Shown here piece after piece: positions 17,221 through 25,644 of a DNA stretch of 64,000 bases; the stretch's first letter is position 1, and the number at the start of each line of letters is the position of its first letter. Origin of the DNA: an uncultured Odoribacter sp. (GTDB lineage Bacteria > Bacteroidota > Bacteroidia > Bacteroidales > Marinifilaceae); NCBI GenBank assembly GCA_900541415.1, contig UQJP01000013.1, forward strand, positions 1 through 64,000. Direction: 5' to 3'. Below the pieces are notes generated by a model. That model was not told where the DNA came from. It made no database searches and saw only the letters and a list, made by a program, of their open reading frames with translations. A program made the translations under genes and the position numbers.

Positions 17221-18273
17221 TTACAGTTTAGAGGAAAATTCTTTAATCCGTTGTTCGTCCGCCTTGCGGCAAATCAGGAAAACATTATCTTGTTCGGCAA
17301 CGATATACCCGTTCAACCCCTGCAACACCATTTTCTTATCCCCGGAAACATGCACCACGCAACCCTCACTTTCAATCATACATACCTGTTTCCCCACAAC
17401 AGCATTCCCGGCTTCGTCTTTTGCTAACTGTTCATAAAGCGATCCCCAGGTTCCCAGGTCCGACCAGCCGAAAGCGGCAGGAAAAACATAAATATTCCGG
17501 GCATGCTCCATAATGGCATAATCCACAGAAATCGAACGGCAATCCGGAAATCTACGATTTATTTCCGTTTGCTCCGAAGCCGTATAGAAAACAGGATCGA
17601 GCGCATCGAACAATGCCGCCATTTCCGGCTGATTTTCCCGGAAAGCCCGCTCGATGGTCTTCACATTCCAAAGGAAAATACCCGCATTCCAATAATATCC
17701 TCCCTCCTGAAGATACTCCCGGGCTGTCTGCAAATCCGGTTTTTCCTTAAAACCTTCCACCATTTTAATTTCGTCCTCTCCCGCCACCTGTTCGGTTTTC
17801 ACCTTTATATACCCATATCCGGTTTCAGGGCGGGTAGGCAACATTCCCAAAGTCAAAATACGGTTTTCCTTTTCGGTAAAAGCCAATCCGTGACGGATTA
17901 CCCGCACGAACTCCGGAACATCCATAACAATGTGATCGGCGGCGGAAATAACCAAATTCGCCTCCGGATCCTGTTTTTTGATTTTCCAGGCAACATAGGC
18001 CACGCAAGGAGCCGTATTACGCATACAAGGCTCTAAAAGAATATTGGATTCCGGTAATTGAGGCAATTGTTCCCGCACCAGGTCACGATAATGTTCGGAA
18101 GTCACCACCCAAACATTTTGCATCTCGCAAATTTCACGGAAACGATCTACGGTAAGTTGTATTAAAGTACGCCCCACCCCCAGCACATCGATAAATTGCT
18201 TGGGTTTTTCCGGGGTGCTCATCGGCCAGAACCGACTGCCGATCCCCCCCGCCATAATAACTAAATGATTCAT
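17221..18273 (-). CDS. manC: Mannose-1-phosphate guanylyltransferase
   Basis: Makes GDP-mannose from mannose-1-phosphate and GTP, the donor for mannose and fucose in surface polysaccharides. The nucleotidyltransferase signature MAGGIGSRFWPMSTPEKPKQ is at the N-terminus, with ISAADHIV and a left-handed helix-like end. At 350 residues it has only the pyrophosphorylase part and lacks the C-terminal isomerase domain of bifunctional ManC/AlgA enzymes. It follows the REC-kinase gene by 12 bases and is therefore co-transcribed with it. The exopolysaccharide operon begins on the other side of that kinase, so the GDP-mannose is probably used there. Confidence 0.93.
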   Translation of the reverse strand: MNHLVIMAGGIGSRFWPMSTPEKPKQFIDVLGVGRTLIQLTVDRFREICEMQNVWVVTSEHYRDLVREQLPQLPESNILLEPCMRNTAPCVAYVAWKIKKQDPEANLVISAADHIVMDVPEFVRVIRHGLAFTEKENRILTLGMLPTRPETGYGYIKVKTEQVAGEDEIKMVEGFKEKPDLQTAREYLQEGGYYWNAGIFLWNVKTIERAFRENQPEMAALFDALDPVFYTASEQTEINRRFPDCRSISVDYAIMEHARNIYVFPAAFGWSDLGTWGSLYEQLAKDEAGNAVVGKQVCMIESEGCVVHVSGDKKMVLQGLNGYIVAEQDNVFLICRKADEQRIKEFSSKL

Positions 18274-18285
18274 AATCCTAAAACT

Positions 18286-19407
18286 TTATACGGCTTTAGG
18301 AATGGAAAAGCTAAAACGGGAACCTACATTTTCTTCTGATTCGAACCCAAGTTCGCCTCCGTTCTTTCTCACAAAATCCCGGCACAACAGCAATCCCAGC
18401 CCAGAGCCTTCTTCACTATTGGTGCCAAAGGTAGTAAAATGAGTGGCTTCCTGCAACAGTTTCGGCTGATCTTCCGTCTTGATACCCTTCCCGTGATCGA
18501 CCACAGAAACCACCACCTTGTCGTCCGAAATCCCGATCGTCACATCGATTCCCGAATCTTTATGGCTAAATTTCACGGCATTGGAAAGCAGATTCCGAAT
18601 AACGGATTTAATCATCTCTATATCCACCGAAACCTCATAATGCCCTCCTTCTTCCTGACGTATCGTAATATTTTTTATTGCAGCAACAGGACGCATCACC
18701 TCTATAACCCCATCGGTCAGTTCCGCAATGTCGATCATCTGGGGCACAACGGCCAATTTTCCCAACTGGCTTTTAGTCCATTTCAGTAAATTATCCAACA
18801 AAGCAAAAACCTCTTCGGAAGTCTTATTGCTCATTTCCAGCATATCGAATATTTCAGCATCCATCTTCTCCTGCTCCACACTCATCATAATCGTATTCAG
18901 CAACATTTTCATCGATGCCATTGGGGAACGAAGGTCATGGGCGATTACGGAATACAACTTATCTCTTCCGGCTATCGTCTTTTTCAACTCTTCCGTCTGC
19001 TGCAAAATGATACGCTTGGCTGCCACCAAAGACAATTGGTGGCAAATCCTGACCATTAATTCTTCTTTCCGGAAAGGCTTCGATATAAAATCATTGGCTC
19101 CTAACTGAAAGCCCTTCACAATACTCTGAGTATCATCCAATGCAGTCAAAAATATGATAGGCACATCTTTATAAGCATCCTGGGACTTCAAGGTCGCAGC
19201 CACTTCAAAACCGTCCATCCCGGGCATCATGACATCTAACAATATCAAATCGGGATTTTCTTTTTCAATCATGGCCAAAGCCTCCTGCCCATTCATGGCA
19301 CTGGCGATATGGTAGCCCTCCTTACCAAGCAAAGCTTTAAGCAACAGTACATTCGACTGTACGTCATCAACAATGAGCAACTTAAATTCAGAAGGATTTA
19401 TTTGCAT
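18286..19407 (-). CDS. Receiver-histidine kinase hybrid, N-terminal receiver
   Basis: Soluble hybrid of 373 residues with the receiver first: acidic pocket DD at about 14-15, phosphoacceptor Asp58 in LILLDVMMPGMDG, Lys110 in FISKPF. A short coiled linker leads to a HisKA domain with His157 in YSVIAHDLRSPM and an HATPase domain with NLLSNAVKFSHK, DHGKGI and GSGLGLLLCRDF. There are no membrane segments, so it reads an internal signal or another kinase through its receiver. It is the first gene of the pair with manC and is divergent from the lone receiver and the polysaccharide operon at 19695. Confidence 0.92.
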   Translation of the reverse strand: MQINPSEFKLLIVDDVQSNVLLLKALLGKEGYHIASAMNGQEALAMIEKENPDLILLDVMMPGMDGFEVAATLKSQDAYKDVPIIFLTALDDTQSIVKGFQLGANDFISKPFRKEELMVRICHQLSLVAAKRIILQQTEELKKTIAGRDKLYSVIAHDLRSPMASMKMLLNTIMMSVEQEKMDAEIFDMLEMSNKTSEEVFALLDNLLKWTKSQLGKLAVVPQMIDIAELTDGVIEVMRPVAAIKNITIRQEEGGHYEVSVDIEMIKSVIRNLLSNAVKFSHKDSGIDVTIGISDDKVVVSVVDHGKGIKTEDQPKLLQEATHFTTFGTNSEEGSGLGLLLCRDFVRKNGGELGFESEENVGSRFSFSIPKAV

Positions 19408-19445
19408 GAAAAAAATACTTTATACAACAACAATAAAATTTCTGA

Positions 19446-19453
19446 CAAAAGTA
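19446..19453 (-). promoter_or_regulatory. Candidate -7 box for the REC-kinase/manC operon
   Basis: CAAAAGTA on the plus strand reads TACTTTTG on the minus strand, 39 bases before the kinase start. No -33 element is visible. Confidence 0.5.
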
Positions 19454-19615
19454 GAACTTTTCTTGTTCTTTTTACAGCCCCTCCACTCTTTTTTTATATT
19501 TTATTGTTTCATATGAAAACACAACCAACTAATTGACAGTAAAATACAAAATCAATTAAAACATTTTATATAATATAAAGAGTGTTTTTTATAAGCAATT
19601 CACAATTTAATTTTA

Positions 19616-19623
19616 TATTTTTG
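19616..19623 (+). promoter_or_regulatory. Candidate -7 box of the polysaccharide operon
   Basis: TATTTTTG, followed by TATAC, fits TAnnTTTG and would give a leader of about 65 bases before the lone receiver gene. The same TATTTTTGTA stretch precedes the genes at 38449 and 39957. Confidence 0.55.
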
Positions 19624-19694
19624 TATACTCAAAAAAAACAACCTATTACACGCGCAAAAACCGCTATATTTCAATAAATTTTAACCAACAGATT

Positions 19695-20072
19695 ATGGAA
19701 AAACAAACGACAATTTTAATTGTTGACGATAAACCGGAAATAGCTAAAGTTATAAAAATACACCTATCGGCAGACTACGATGTTTTCTATCATCGCAACC
19801 CGATCGAAGCACTAAGCTGGATGCATGAAGGACACATCCCCGATCTGATTATTTCGGACGTTTATATGCCTGAAATGAACGGACACGAATTTTTACTGCA
19901 ATTAAAAGCCAGTTCATTATTCAATGATATTCCCGTTATCGTCTTGTCGAGCATGGAAAATAGCGGAGACCGGATTCAGCTTCTGGAGGACGGTGCGGAT
20001 GATTTTATCCTGAAACCCTTCAATCCTCAGGAATTGAAAATCAGAGTACGGAATATTTTACGTAAAAAATAA
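19695..20072 (+). CDS. Stand-alone receiver protein
   Basis: A 125-residue receiver domain without output domain. It has the acidic pair DD near residues 11-12, phosphoacceptor Asp55 in LIISDVYMPEMNG, the Ser/Thr switch in VIVLSS and Lys in FILKPFNPQEL. Such lone receivers pass phosphate or bind a partner protein. It is the first gene of the long polysaccharide operon and lies 8 bases before the pseudo-receiver/sugar-transferase fusion, an obvious candidate partner; the REC-kinase at 18286 is a likely phosphodonor. Confidence 0.92.
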   Translation: MEKQTTILIVDDKPEIAKVIKIHLSADYDVFYHRNPIEALSWMHEGHIPDLIISDVYMPEMNGHEFLLQLKASSLFNDIPVIVLSSMENSGDRIQLLEDGADDFILKPFNPQELKIRVRNILRKK

Positions 20073-20080
20073 GGAGATTA
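20069..20080 (+). promoter_or_regulatory. Strong Shine-Dalgarno before the sugar transferase
   Basis: The bases TAAGGAGATTA directly precede the ATG at 20081 and overlap the stop of the receiver gene. An AGGAG this close to consensus is unusual in Bacteroidota, which mostly start translation without one, and suggests strong translation of the sugar transferase. Confidence 0.55.
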
Positions 20081-21226
20081 ATGCACGTTCTTTACTTAGG
20101 AGACAATAAAGATACTATCGGGCATTTGGAGGGACTGCTGAATCGGAAAATTACAGTGGTGGAAACCCCTTTACAAGCCCGTTCATACATTTTTAAAAAT
20201 TTCTATACCCACAAGCAACCGATTTTCGTATTTATTGAAGCAACGAATACTGAAGATAACCTGAAACGTATCGAATTGTTGAGGCAACACCAAACATCCA
20301 ACCAATATTTGCTGCTCATCGCCGGAGAAATTTCCAAAGAATTACGCCACACGTATATTGCCAATGGAATCAACGACATCATCGACCTGTCTATTTCCCG
20401 GGAAAGCCTTCAACAATTATTATTATTGCTACCTCGTCTGAAAAAACATTCGGAACAGCAGGAAGAAATGCACTTATTTAAGCTCCCGCTCTGGAAAAGG
20501 AGCTTTGATATATTTTTTACCGTGGGGGCACTGCTGTTGCTTTCTCCCTTGTTCATCTTAACGGCTGTGGCAATCCGTCTGGAAAGCAAAGGGCCTGCCA
20601 TCTACACCTCTCAACGGGTGGGATCTAATTACAAAATTTTCGGTTTTCTCAAATTCCGTTCCATGTATGTGGATGCGGACAGACGTCTGAGTGAATTTAA
20701 AAAGCTAAACCAATACCAGGGTGACGAATCTTCTGAAAACGAAGTCTATTCTCACTACGTTCCGTCGTCACCGGAACAATCGGGAACGATATTTGTGGGC
20801 GACGATTTCAGACTAACAGAAGAAGAATATTTAAAACGCCGGAATGAACTAAAGAAAAATAATTTTATTAAATTGCAGAACGACCCGAGAATTACGAAAG
20901 TAGGCCGGATTATCCGTAAATACAGTATCGATGAATTACCTCAACTGTTCAATATCCTGAAAGGCGATATGTCTATCGTCGGGAATCGTCCGCTTCCGCT
21001 TTACGAAGCGGAGCAACTGACCTCCGACGAATATATCGAACGTTTTATGGCACCTGCCGGCCTCACCGGACTGTGGCAGGTGGAAAAGCGGGGAACGGAA
21101 GGAATTCTTTCTGCTGAAGAAAGGAAACAACTGGATATACAATATGCCCGGAAATTTTCGTTTCTTTTAGATATAAAGATTATATTTCGGACATTCACGG
21201 CATTCATTCAAAAAGAAAATGTATAA
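20081..21226 (+). CDS. Pseudo-receiver fused to initiating sugar transferase
   Basis: A 381-residue protein. The first 120 or so residues have the alternating strand/helix pattern of a receiver (MHVLYLGDN, PIFVFIEATN, QYLLLIAGE, INDIIDLS), but the phosphoacceptor Asp is replaced within FIEATN and the conserved Lys is missing, so it is a pseudo-receiver. From about 135 it is a bacterial sugar transferase (PF02397) that loads the first sugar phosphate onto undecaprenyl phosphate. It has one membrane helix (about 143-165), then GPAIYTSQRVG, FLKFRSMYVDAD, DELPQLFNILKGDMSIVGNR and GLTGLWQVEKRG. About 60 extra residues lie between YVDAD and NDPRITKVGR compared with usual members. It probably starts repeat-unit synthesis and may be controlled by protein-protein contact through the N-terminal domain. 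Confidence 0.9.
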   Translation: MHVLYLGDNKDTIGHLEGLLNRKITVVETPLQARSYIFKNFYTHKQPIFVFIEATNTEDNLKRIELLRQHQTSNQYLLLIAGEISKELRHTYIANGINDIIDLSISRESLQQLLLLLPRLKKHSEQQEEMHLFKLPLWKRSFDIFFTVGALLLLSPLFILTAVAIRLESKGPAIYTSQRVGSNYKIFGFLKFRSMYVDADRRLSEFKKLNQYQGDESSENEVYSHYVPSSPEQSGTIFVGDDFRLTEEEYLKRRNELKKNNFIKLQNDPRITKVGRIIRKYSIDELPQLFNILKGDMSIVGNRPLPLYEAEQLTSDEYIERFMAPAGLTGLWQVEKRGTEGILSAEERKQLDIQYARKFSFLLDIKIIFRTFTAFIQKENV

Positions 21227-21244
21227 TTGATTAATCCATTAAAT

Positions 21245-22012
21245 ATGTATAAATATCTCCTTATCTATATCTTATGTATAATAGGTGGCAACTGTTTTTC
21301 ACAGGAGCATTCCCGTCCGGAACAAACAGTTTCCGACACGGTAGACTGGATAAAGCTGCTTACAGAAGAATACACCAAATTTCAGCTTCCTCCCCTTCAG
21401 ACTTTATTGGAAGATGCGCGTATCAACAACCCGCAGGTATTGCAGAACAATGCCAATATCGAAGCTGCCCAGTACGACCTGAAAATTGAAAAAAGGAAAT
21501 GGCTGAGTTATCTCTCCGCCAGAGCCGGATATACCTATGGTATTTTGGGTACTTACTCCGACTTTGAATCAAGATACGACCAGCTAACGACAACTTATAC
21601 CGGATCGTCACAACACAGCTATTCGGTGGGAGCCAACCTGACCATCCCCATCAACGACCTGGTCAGCCGGGGAACTTCCGTAAAAAGACAGAGAAAAATC
21701 ATCGAGCAGGCCGAATACAGCCGGGAAGTGGTTTATAATATGCTGAAAATCGAAATTATCGAGTTGTATACGGATATTCAATCCCTGCTGGCCATCCTGC
21801 AAAGGCAATCCGAAACACTCATCACTTTCGATGCCAATTATAAGATCACTGTCAATAATTTCGTCAATGGCAAGGCAACTCCTTACGACTTGTCGGTTGT
21901 AAAAAACGAACAAACCAAAGCATTGGCGGAATACGAATCCACCAGGGCGAAACTGACTTCACTGATCCTGCGGCTTGAAATCATTACGGGTTCTAAAATT
22001 GTAAATAAATAA
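21245..22012 (+). CDS. Half-length TolC-like outer-membrane protein
   Basis: About 255 residues with a signal peptide (MYKYLLIYIL... to about CFSQ). It resembles one repeat of the OEP/TolC family: a helix beginning LEDARINNPQ, a middle region with beta-strand character (WLSYLSARAGYTYG, YSVGANLTIPIND), then a long helix containing YDLSVVKNEQTKA. Usual TolC proteins have two such repeats and over 400 residues. Only one is present, and the next gene begins 4 bases after the stop, so this is not a frameshifted fragment. The open frame begins 18 bases earlier with TTG, but the ATG at 21245 suits the signal peptide. It sits between the sugar transferase and the Wzz-like gene where an export channel would be expected; it may oligomerise with more subunits than TolC. 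Confidence 0.8.
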   Translation: MYKYLLIYILCIIGGNCFSQEHSRPEQTVSDTVDWIKLLTEEYTKFQLPPLQTLLEDARINNPQVLQNNANIEAAQYDLKIEKRKWLSYLSARAGYTYGILGTYSDFESRYDQLTTTYTGSSQHSYSVGANLTIPINDLVSRGTSVKRQRKIIEQAEYSREVVYNMLKIEIIELYTDIQSLLAILQRQSETLITFDANYKITVNNFVNGKATPYDLSVVKNEQTKALAEYESTRAKLTSLILRLEIITGSKIVNK

Positions 22013-22016
22013 CCTC

Positions 22017-24203
22017 ATGAATTATATATCCTTTTTTATAAAATTCCTTTATAGGATACGTTATTGGTTGATTTTCATCCCTTTGATTATCACCTTGATC
22101 GCTATTTATCAAATCAAGCATTCCACGCGAAGCTACACGGCATACAGTACGATTTACACAGGACTGGTCACAGGGGTCAATATCCTTTCGGAAAGCGGAA
22201 TGACCGTAACAAGCACCACGCAAAACAGCATGATGGATAATTTATTGAACATCGTGACTTCCGACCAGACCTTGAAAAATGTATCCCTACGGCTTTATGC
22301 CCGTTCTATGGTATATGGAGATCCGAATGCAGACAATATTTATATTAAAGCGTCCAATTATAGGGGTATCTACGCCCACGGCGCACCGATTCATCACCTG
22401 ATCGACAAAAGTTCGCCCAACGATTCCATCAATGAAATGAATACATATAAAAACCTGCTGGCATACGAAAAAAATGAGCCGGGAAACTATGTATATGGGA
22501 TCTATCGTTTCTTTTTGCCTTATTTCAATCGCAAAGCGCTGAAAACCATCAACGTGGAGCGGGACGGCAATAGCGATATGCTCGAACTGTCCTACACCAC
22601 GGACGATCCGGGAATCGCCTACCAAACCCTCAAGATTTTAAACGAGGAATTTATCAAGCAATACGAAGTGCTCCGTTTTGGCGAAACGAACAATGTGATC
22701 GCCTATTTTGAAAAGGAATTAGCCCGGGCTGCCCGCGAACTGAAAGAAGCGGAAGATTCCCTCACCCGGTATAGTGTAGAAAACAAAGTCATTAATTACG
22801 GGGAAGAAACCAAACAAATTGCCGTATTGAATAAAGAATACGAATTGGGTTACTGGGATTCTTACCGTACGAATAAAAGTGCCGACCATTTAACCCAGGA
22901 ACTCGAAAAACGCATTCAGTTGAATGCTGAAATATTCCGGAACAATAGTGACTTTCTTTCGGCTATCGATCAAATGTCCGGATTGAACCAACACTTAACT
23001 TTACCGACCCCCTACTCGGAAAAACCCCAATTGTCTTTCAAAGATTCTTTGACGCTACGCTTACAGGAATCGAGAAGCCAGTTCGATAGTATCGCCAACC
23101 GATACGGAGAATTAAAATACAGCAAGGAAGGGATTTCGAACGATAACGTCATCAACGAATGGCTCATCCAAAACCTCGCTTTGGAAAAATCCAAATCGGA
23201 ATTGGAAGCCATGAAGAAAAACAAAGAAGACCTCGATGCCAAATATGTGCATTATGCTCCCATCGGCTCCACGCTGACCCGGAAAGAACGGGCCGTATCC
23301 ATCGCCGAACAGGAATATTTTTCTATCATGACCGCCCTGAACAATGCACGCCTGCGGCAAAAAAGCCTGCTAATGACCTCTGCCACCCTAAGGGTAATGA
23401 ACGAACCGATCTACCCGGATTATCCTTTGGATAGCAACGGGAAAAAAATAGCAGCCGGGATATTCCTCGCCTCTCTGATCTTTGTGATCTTTTTCTTCCT
23501 GCTGATCGAACTGCTCGACCGTACCCTTCGTGACAGCAACAAAGTGAAAACGGTAACCGGAGGAATGACAGCCGGAGCTTTCACCCGTTCTTTCCGGGGC
23601 AGATACAGGAGATTCAACCAAATCTACACAGATATGTCGGCTAAAGCATTATGCAACTTTGCCTCGACCTATTTCAAGCCGGAAAAAAATAACATTGTCA
23701 ATATCATCAGCAACGAGCCCGGCGAAGGTAAAAGCTTCACGCTGGAAAACATGGCGCTTCAATTCCAGGCCATGGGAATGGATGTTAAAAAATTATCCTG
23801 GCACGATCAGTTCGAAACCGACGCTAAAGCTTTCGTCCAATCTTTAGAACTACCCGATTTAGATAATATCGACAAAATATCGTCCAAAAACACGGTCATC
23901 CTTGTGGAATATCCTTCTTTACGGGAAGCAGCCCTCACCCGCGAAATTATGAACGGTGTGAGCCTTAATCTATTGGTAACCGATTCAAGACGCACCTGGC
24001 AAACCACCGATCAATCCCTTTATGAAAGACTGAAAGATATGACCGGAGTAACACCGTTGCTTTTTGTTTTAAATTATACCCGGCTGGAAACAGCAGAGGA
24101 CTTCAACGGCCTGATGCCACCATACACCCGTTTGAGAAAGCTTTTTTACCGTCTGTCACAGTTAGGGCTCACAGCAAAAGACTATCGCAGGAAGAATGCC
24201 TAA
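22017..24203 (+). CDS. Wzz-like chain-length/co-polymerase protein with decayed kinase domain
   Basis: Inner-membrane polysaccharide co-polymerase of 728 residues. One helix near the N-terminus (about 16-34) and one at about 484-507 enclose a large periplasmic domain with coiled coil around 230-450. The cytoplasmic C-terminus resembles a BY-kinase. A P-loop NEPGEGKS is at about 566-573, but the second Walker motif is replaced by VKKLSWHDQ, Walker B reads VILVEYPS with Glu631 in place of Asp, and the tyrosine-rich tail is absent. It probably controls chain length or export without kinase activity. It starts 4 bases after the TolC-like gene and overlaps the polymerase gene by 8 bases. Confidence 0.88.
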   Translation: MNYISFFIKFLYRIRYWLIFIPLIITLIAIYQIKHSTRSYTAYSTIYTGLVTGVNILSESGMTVTSTTQNSMMDNLLNIVTSDQTLKNVSLRLYARSMVYGDPNADNIYIKASNYRGIYAHGAPIHHLIDKSSPNDSINEMNTYKNLLAYEKNEPGNYVYGIYRFFLPYFNRKALKTINVERDGNSDMLELSYTTDDPGIAYQTLKILNEEFIKQYEVLRFGETNNVIAYFEKELARAARELKEAEDSLTRYSVENKVINYGEETKQIAVLNKEYELGYWDSYRTNKSADHLTQELEKRIQLNAEIFRNNSDFLSAIDQMSGLNQHLTLPTPYSEKPQLSFKDSLTLRLQESRSQFDSIANRYGELKYSKEGISNDNVINEWLIQNLALEKSKSELEAMKKNKEDLDAKYVHYAPIGSTLTRKERAVSIAEQEYFSIMTALNNARLRQKSLLMTSATLRVMNEPIYPDYPLDSNGKKIAAGIFLASLIFVIFFFLLIELLDRTLRDSNKVKTVTGGMTAGAFTRSFRGRYRRFNQIYTDMSAKALCNFASTYFKPEKNNIVNIISNEPGEGKSFTLENMALQFQAMGMDVKKLSWHDQFETDAKAFVQSLELPDLDNIDKISSKNTVILVEYPSLREAALTREIMNGVSLNLLVTDSRRTWQTTDQSLYERLKDMTGVTPLLFVLNYTRLETAEDFNGLMPPYTRLRKLFYRLSQLGLTAKDYRRKNA

Positions 24204-25644
24204 TATACAGGAAGATACAAAATATCAGGGGTCATATGGCTGGATGTATGCCGGAGTAATAGCGGGGGTTATCATGATCTACCTGCTGGCTATCCGGGTA
24301 GGAATCCTGCCAGCCATTATTTTTGCCGGAATACCTTTGGCATTGATCTGTGTGTTGCAATTATTCCAGAAATTGTCTTTCAGCTTCTACGTGCTCTTTG
24401 TCATGAACTATCTGGTCATGGGGATTAATCGCTACTACTCCATGAAAAGCGGTATGCTCATGACCTTTCTTGTGTTGGGGCTATTGTTCTTCGTCCTGAT
24501 GCAAAACATGTATAGACGCATGGAATGGGAACGGAGTAAAAACCTGTTGGTAGCCTTTTGGGGAATTTGGTTTATTTACTGTATAGGGGAAGTATTCAAT
24601 ACAAACTCCATGCTGGAGCCCTGGTTTTTATCTATTCCCCAGGTAGCCTTATTTCCGTTGGTTTTTGCTATTTTAGTTCCGGTGCTGATTACCCGCTATA
24701 AACAAGTGCAATGGTTACTGGTGATTTGGGCAATTCTGACCTTAATCGCTTCTGCAAAGGGATACTGGCAAAGAAATCGGGGATTCGATTCCACGGAACT
24801 GAACTGGCTATATTATGGAGGGGGGGCACACACCCATTTAATTTACACCGGAATCCGCTATTTCTCCATATTTACCGATGCCGCCAACTTCGGATCGAGC
24901 ATGGGATTATCCTTAGTGACTTTTGGAATATCCAGCTTCTACATCCGCAACAAATGGTTAAGGCTTCTCTTCGTGGCAGCAGCACTGGCAGGCGGATATG
25001 GATTAGTCATTTCAGGTACGCGTAGTGCCATCGCCGTTCCTTTCTTTGGTTTTGCCCTATATGTCCTGTTATGCAGGAATATAAAAGGAATTATTTTGGC
25101 AGCTCTGGTCTTAGGGGGAGCATTCGTATTCCTGAACTACACCAAAATCGGGGACGACAACCGCCTTATCCGGCGTATGAGGACTGTTTTCGATGCGCAG
25201 GATGCTTCTTTCCTGGTAAGAACATACAACAAGCAAAAAATCTACGATCAAATGATCGGTAAGCCTTTCGGCGTAGGATTGGGATTAGGGGGAGGAAAAG
25301 CCAAACGTTTCCGTCCCGACTCTACCATCGCACAAATCCCCACCGACTCCTGGTTGGTGCAATTATGGGTGGAAACAGGCATTGTCGGACTGGTGATTTA
25401 TCTCACACTGATCCTGCTGATTCTATATAAGGGAGCGCGCATTGCCATTTACGAAGTCCGGAATAAGGAATTAAGAGGAATATTGCTGGCCATGTTAGCG
25501 GGAATTGCAGGGCTTATCGTATCCTCCTATGCAAACGAAGTGCTGTCTTTCCCCAATGGAATCATTATATTCACATTGATGGGGATCATATTTGCAGCTA
25601 AATATTACGACAAAGATTTATCCACGGATGGAGCAAACGCCTGA
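24196..25644 (+). CDS. O-antigen ligase/polymerase (Wzy-like)
   Basis: Integral membrane protein of 482 residues with about ten to twelve hydrophobic helices. The Wzy_C/O-antigen ligase region includes YGLVISGTRSAIAVPFFG and, after a large loop, DSWLVQLWVETGIVGLVIYL, a common signature of this superfamily. In this context it most likely polymerises lipid-linked repeat units in the periplasm. It overlaps the Wzz-like gene by 8 bases and the next glycosyltransferase by 17 bases, showing tight translational coupling. Whether it is a polymerase or a ligase cannot be told from sequence. Confidence 0.87.
   Translation: MPNIQEDTKYQGSYGWMYAGVIAGVIMIYLLAIRVGILPAIIFAGIPLALICVLQLFQKLSFSFYVLFVMNYLVMGINRYYSMKSGMLMTFLVLGLLFFVLMQNMYRRMEWERSKNLLVAFWGIWFIYCIGEVFNTNSMLEPWFLSIPQVALFPLVFAILVPVLITRYKQVQWLLVIWAILTLIASAKGYWQRNRGFDSTELNWLYYGGGAHTHLIYTGIRYFSIFTDAANFGSSMGLSLVTFGISSFYIRNKWLRLLFVAAALAGGYGLVISGTRSAIAVPFFGFALYVLLCRNIKGIILAALVLGGAFVFLNYTKIGDDNRLIRRMRTVFDAQDASFLVRTYNKQKIYDQMIGKPFGVGLGLGGGKAKRFRPDSTIAQIPTDSWLVQLWVETGIVGLVIYLTLILLILYKGARIAIYEVRNKELRGILLAMLAGIAGLIVSSYANEVLSFPNGIIIFTLMGIIFAAKYYDKDLSTDGANA

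Larger units (their letters stand above)
19408..19694. other. Divergent control region of the polysaccharide locus
   Basis: This 287-base AT-rich gap holds no gene. It contains a minus-strand -7 box at 19446-19453 for the REC-kinase/manC pair and a plus-strand -7 box at 19616-19623 for the polysaccharide operon. The 160 bases between the two boxes could hold operator sites, but I see no clear dyad. Confidence 0.6.

Noticed and set aside
21245..24203. Frameshift explaining the short TolC-like protein
   Set aside because: The following gene begins 4 bases after the stop with its own proper N-terminus, and no TolC second repeat is found in other frames.
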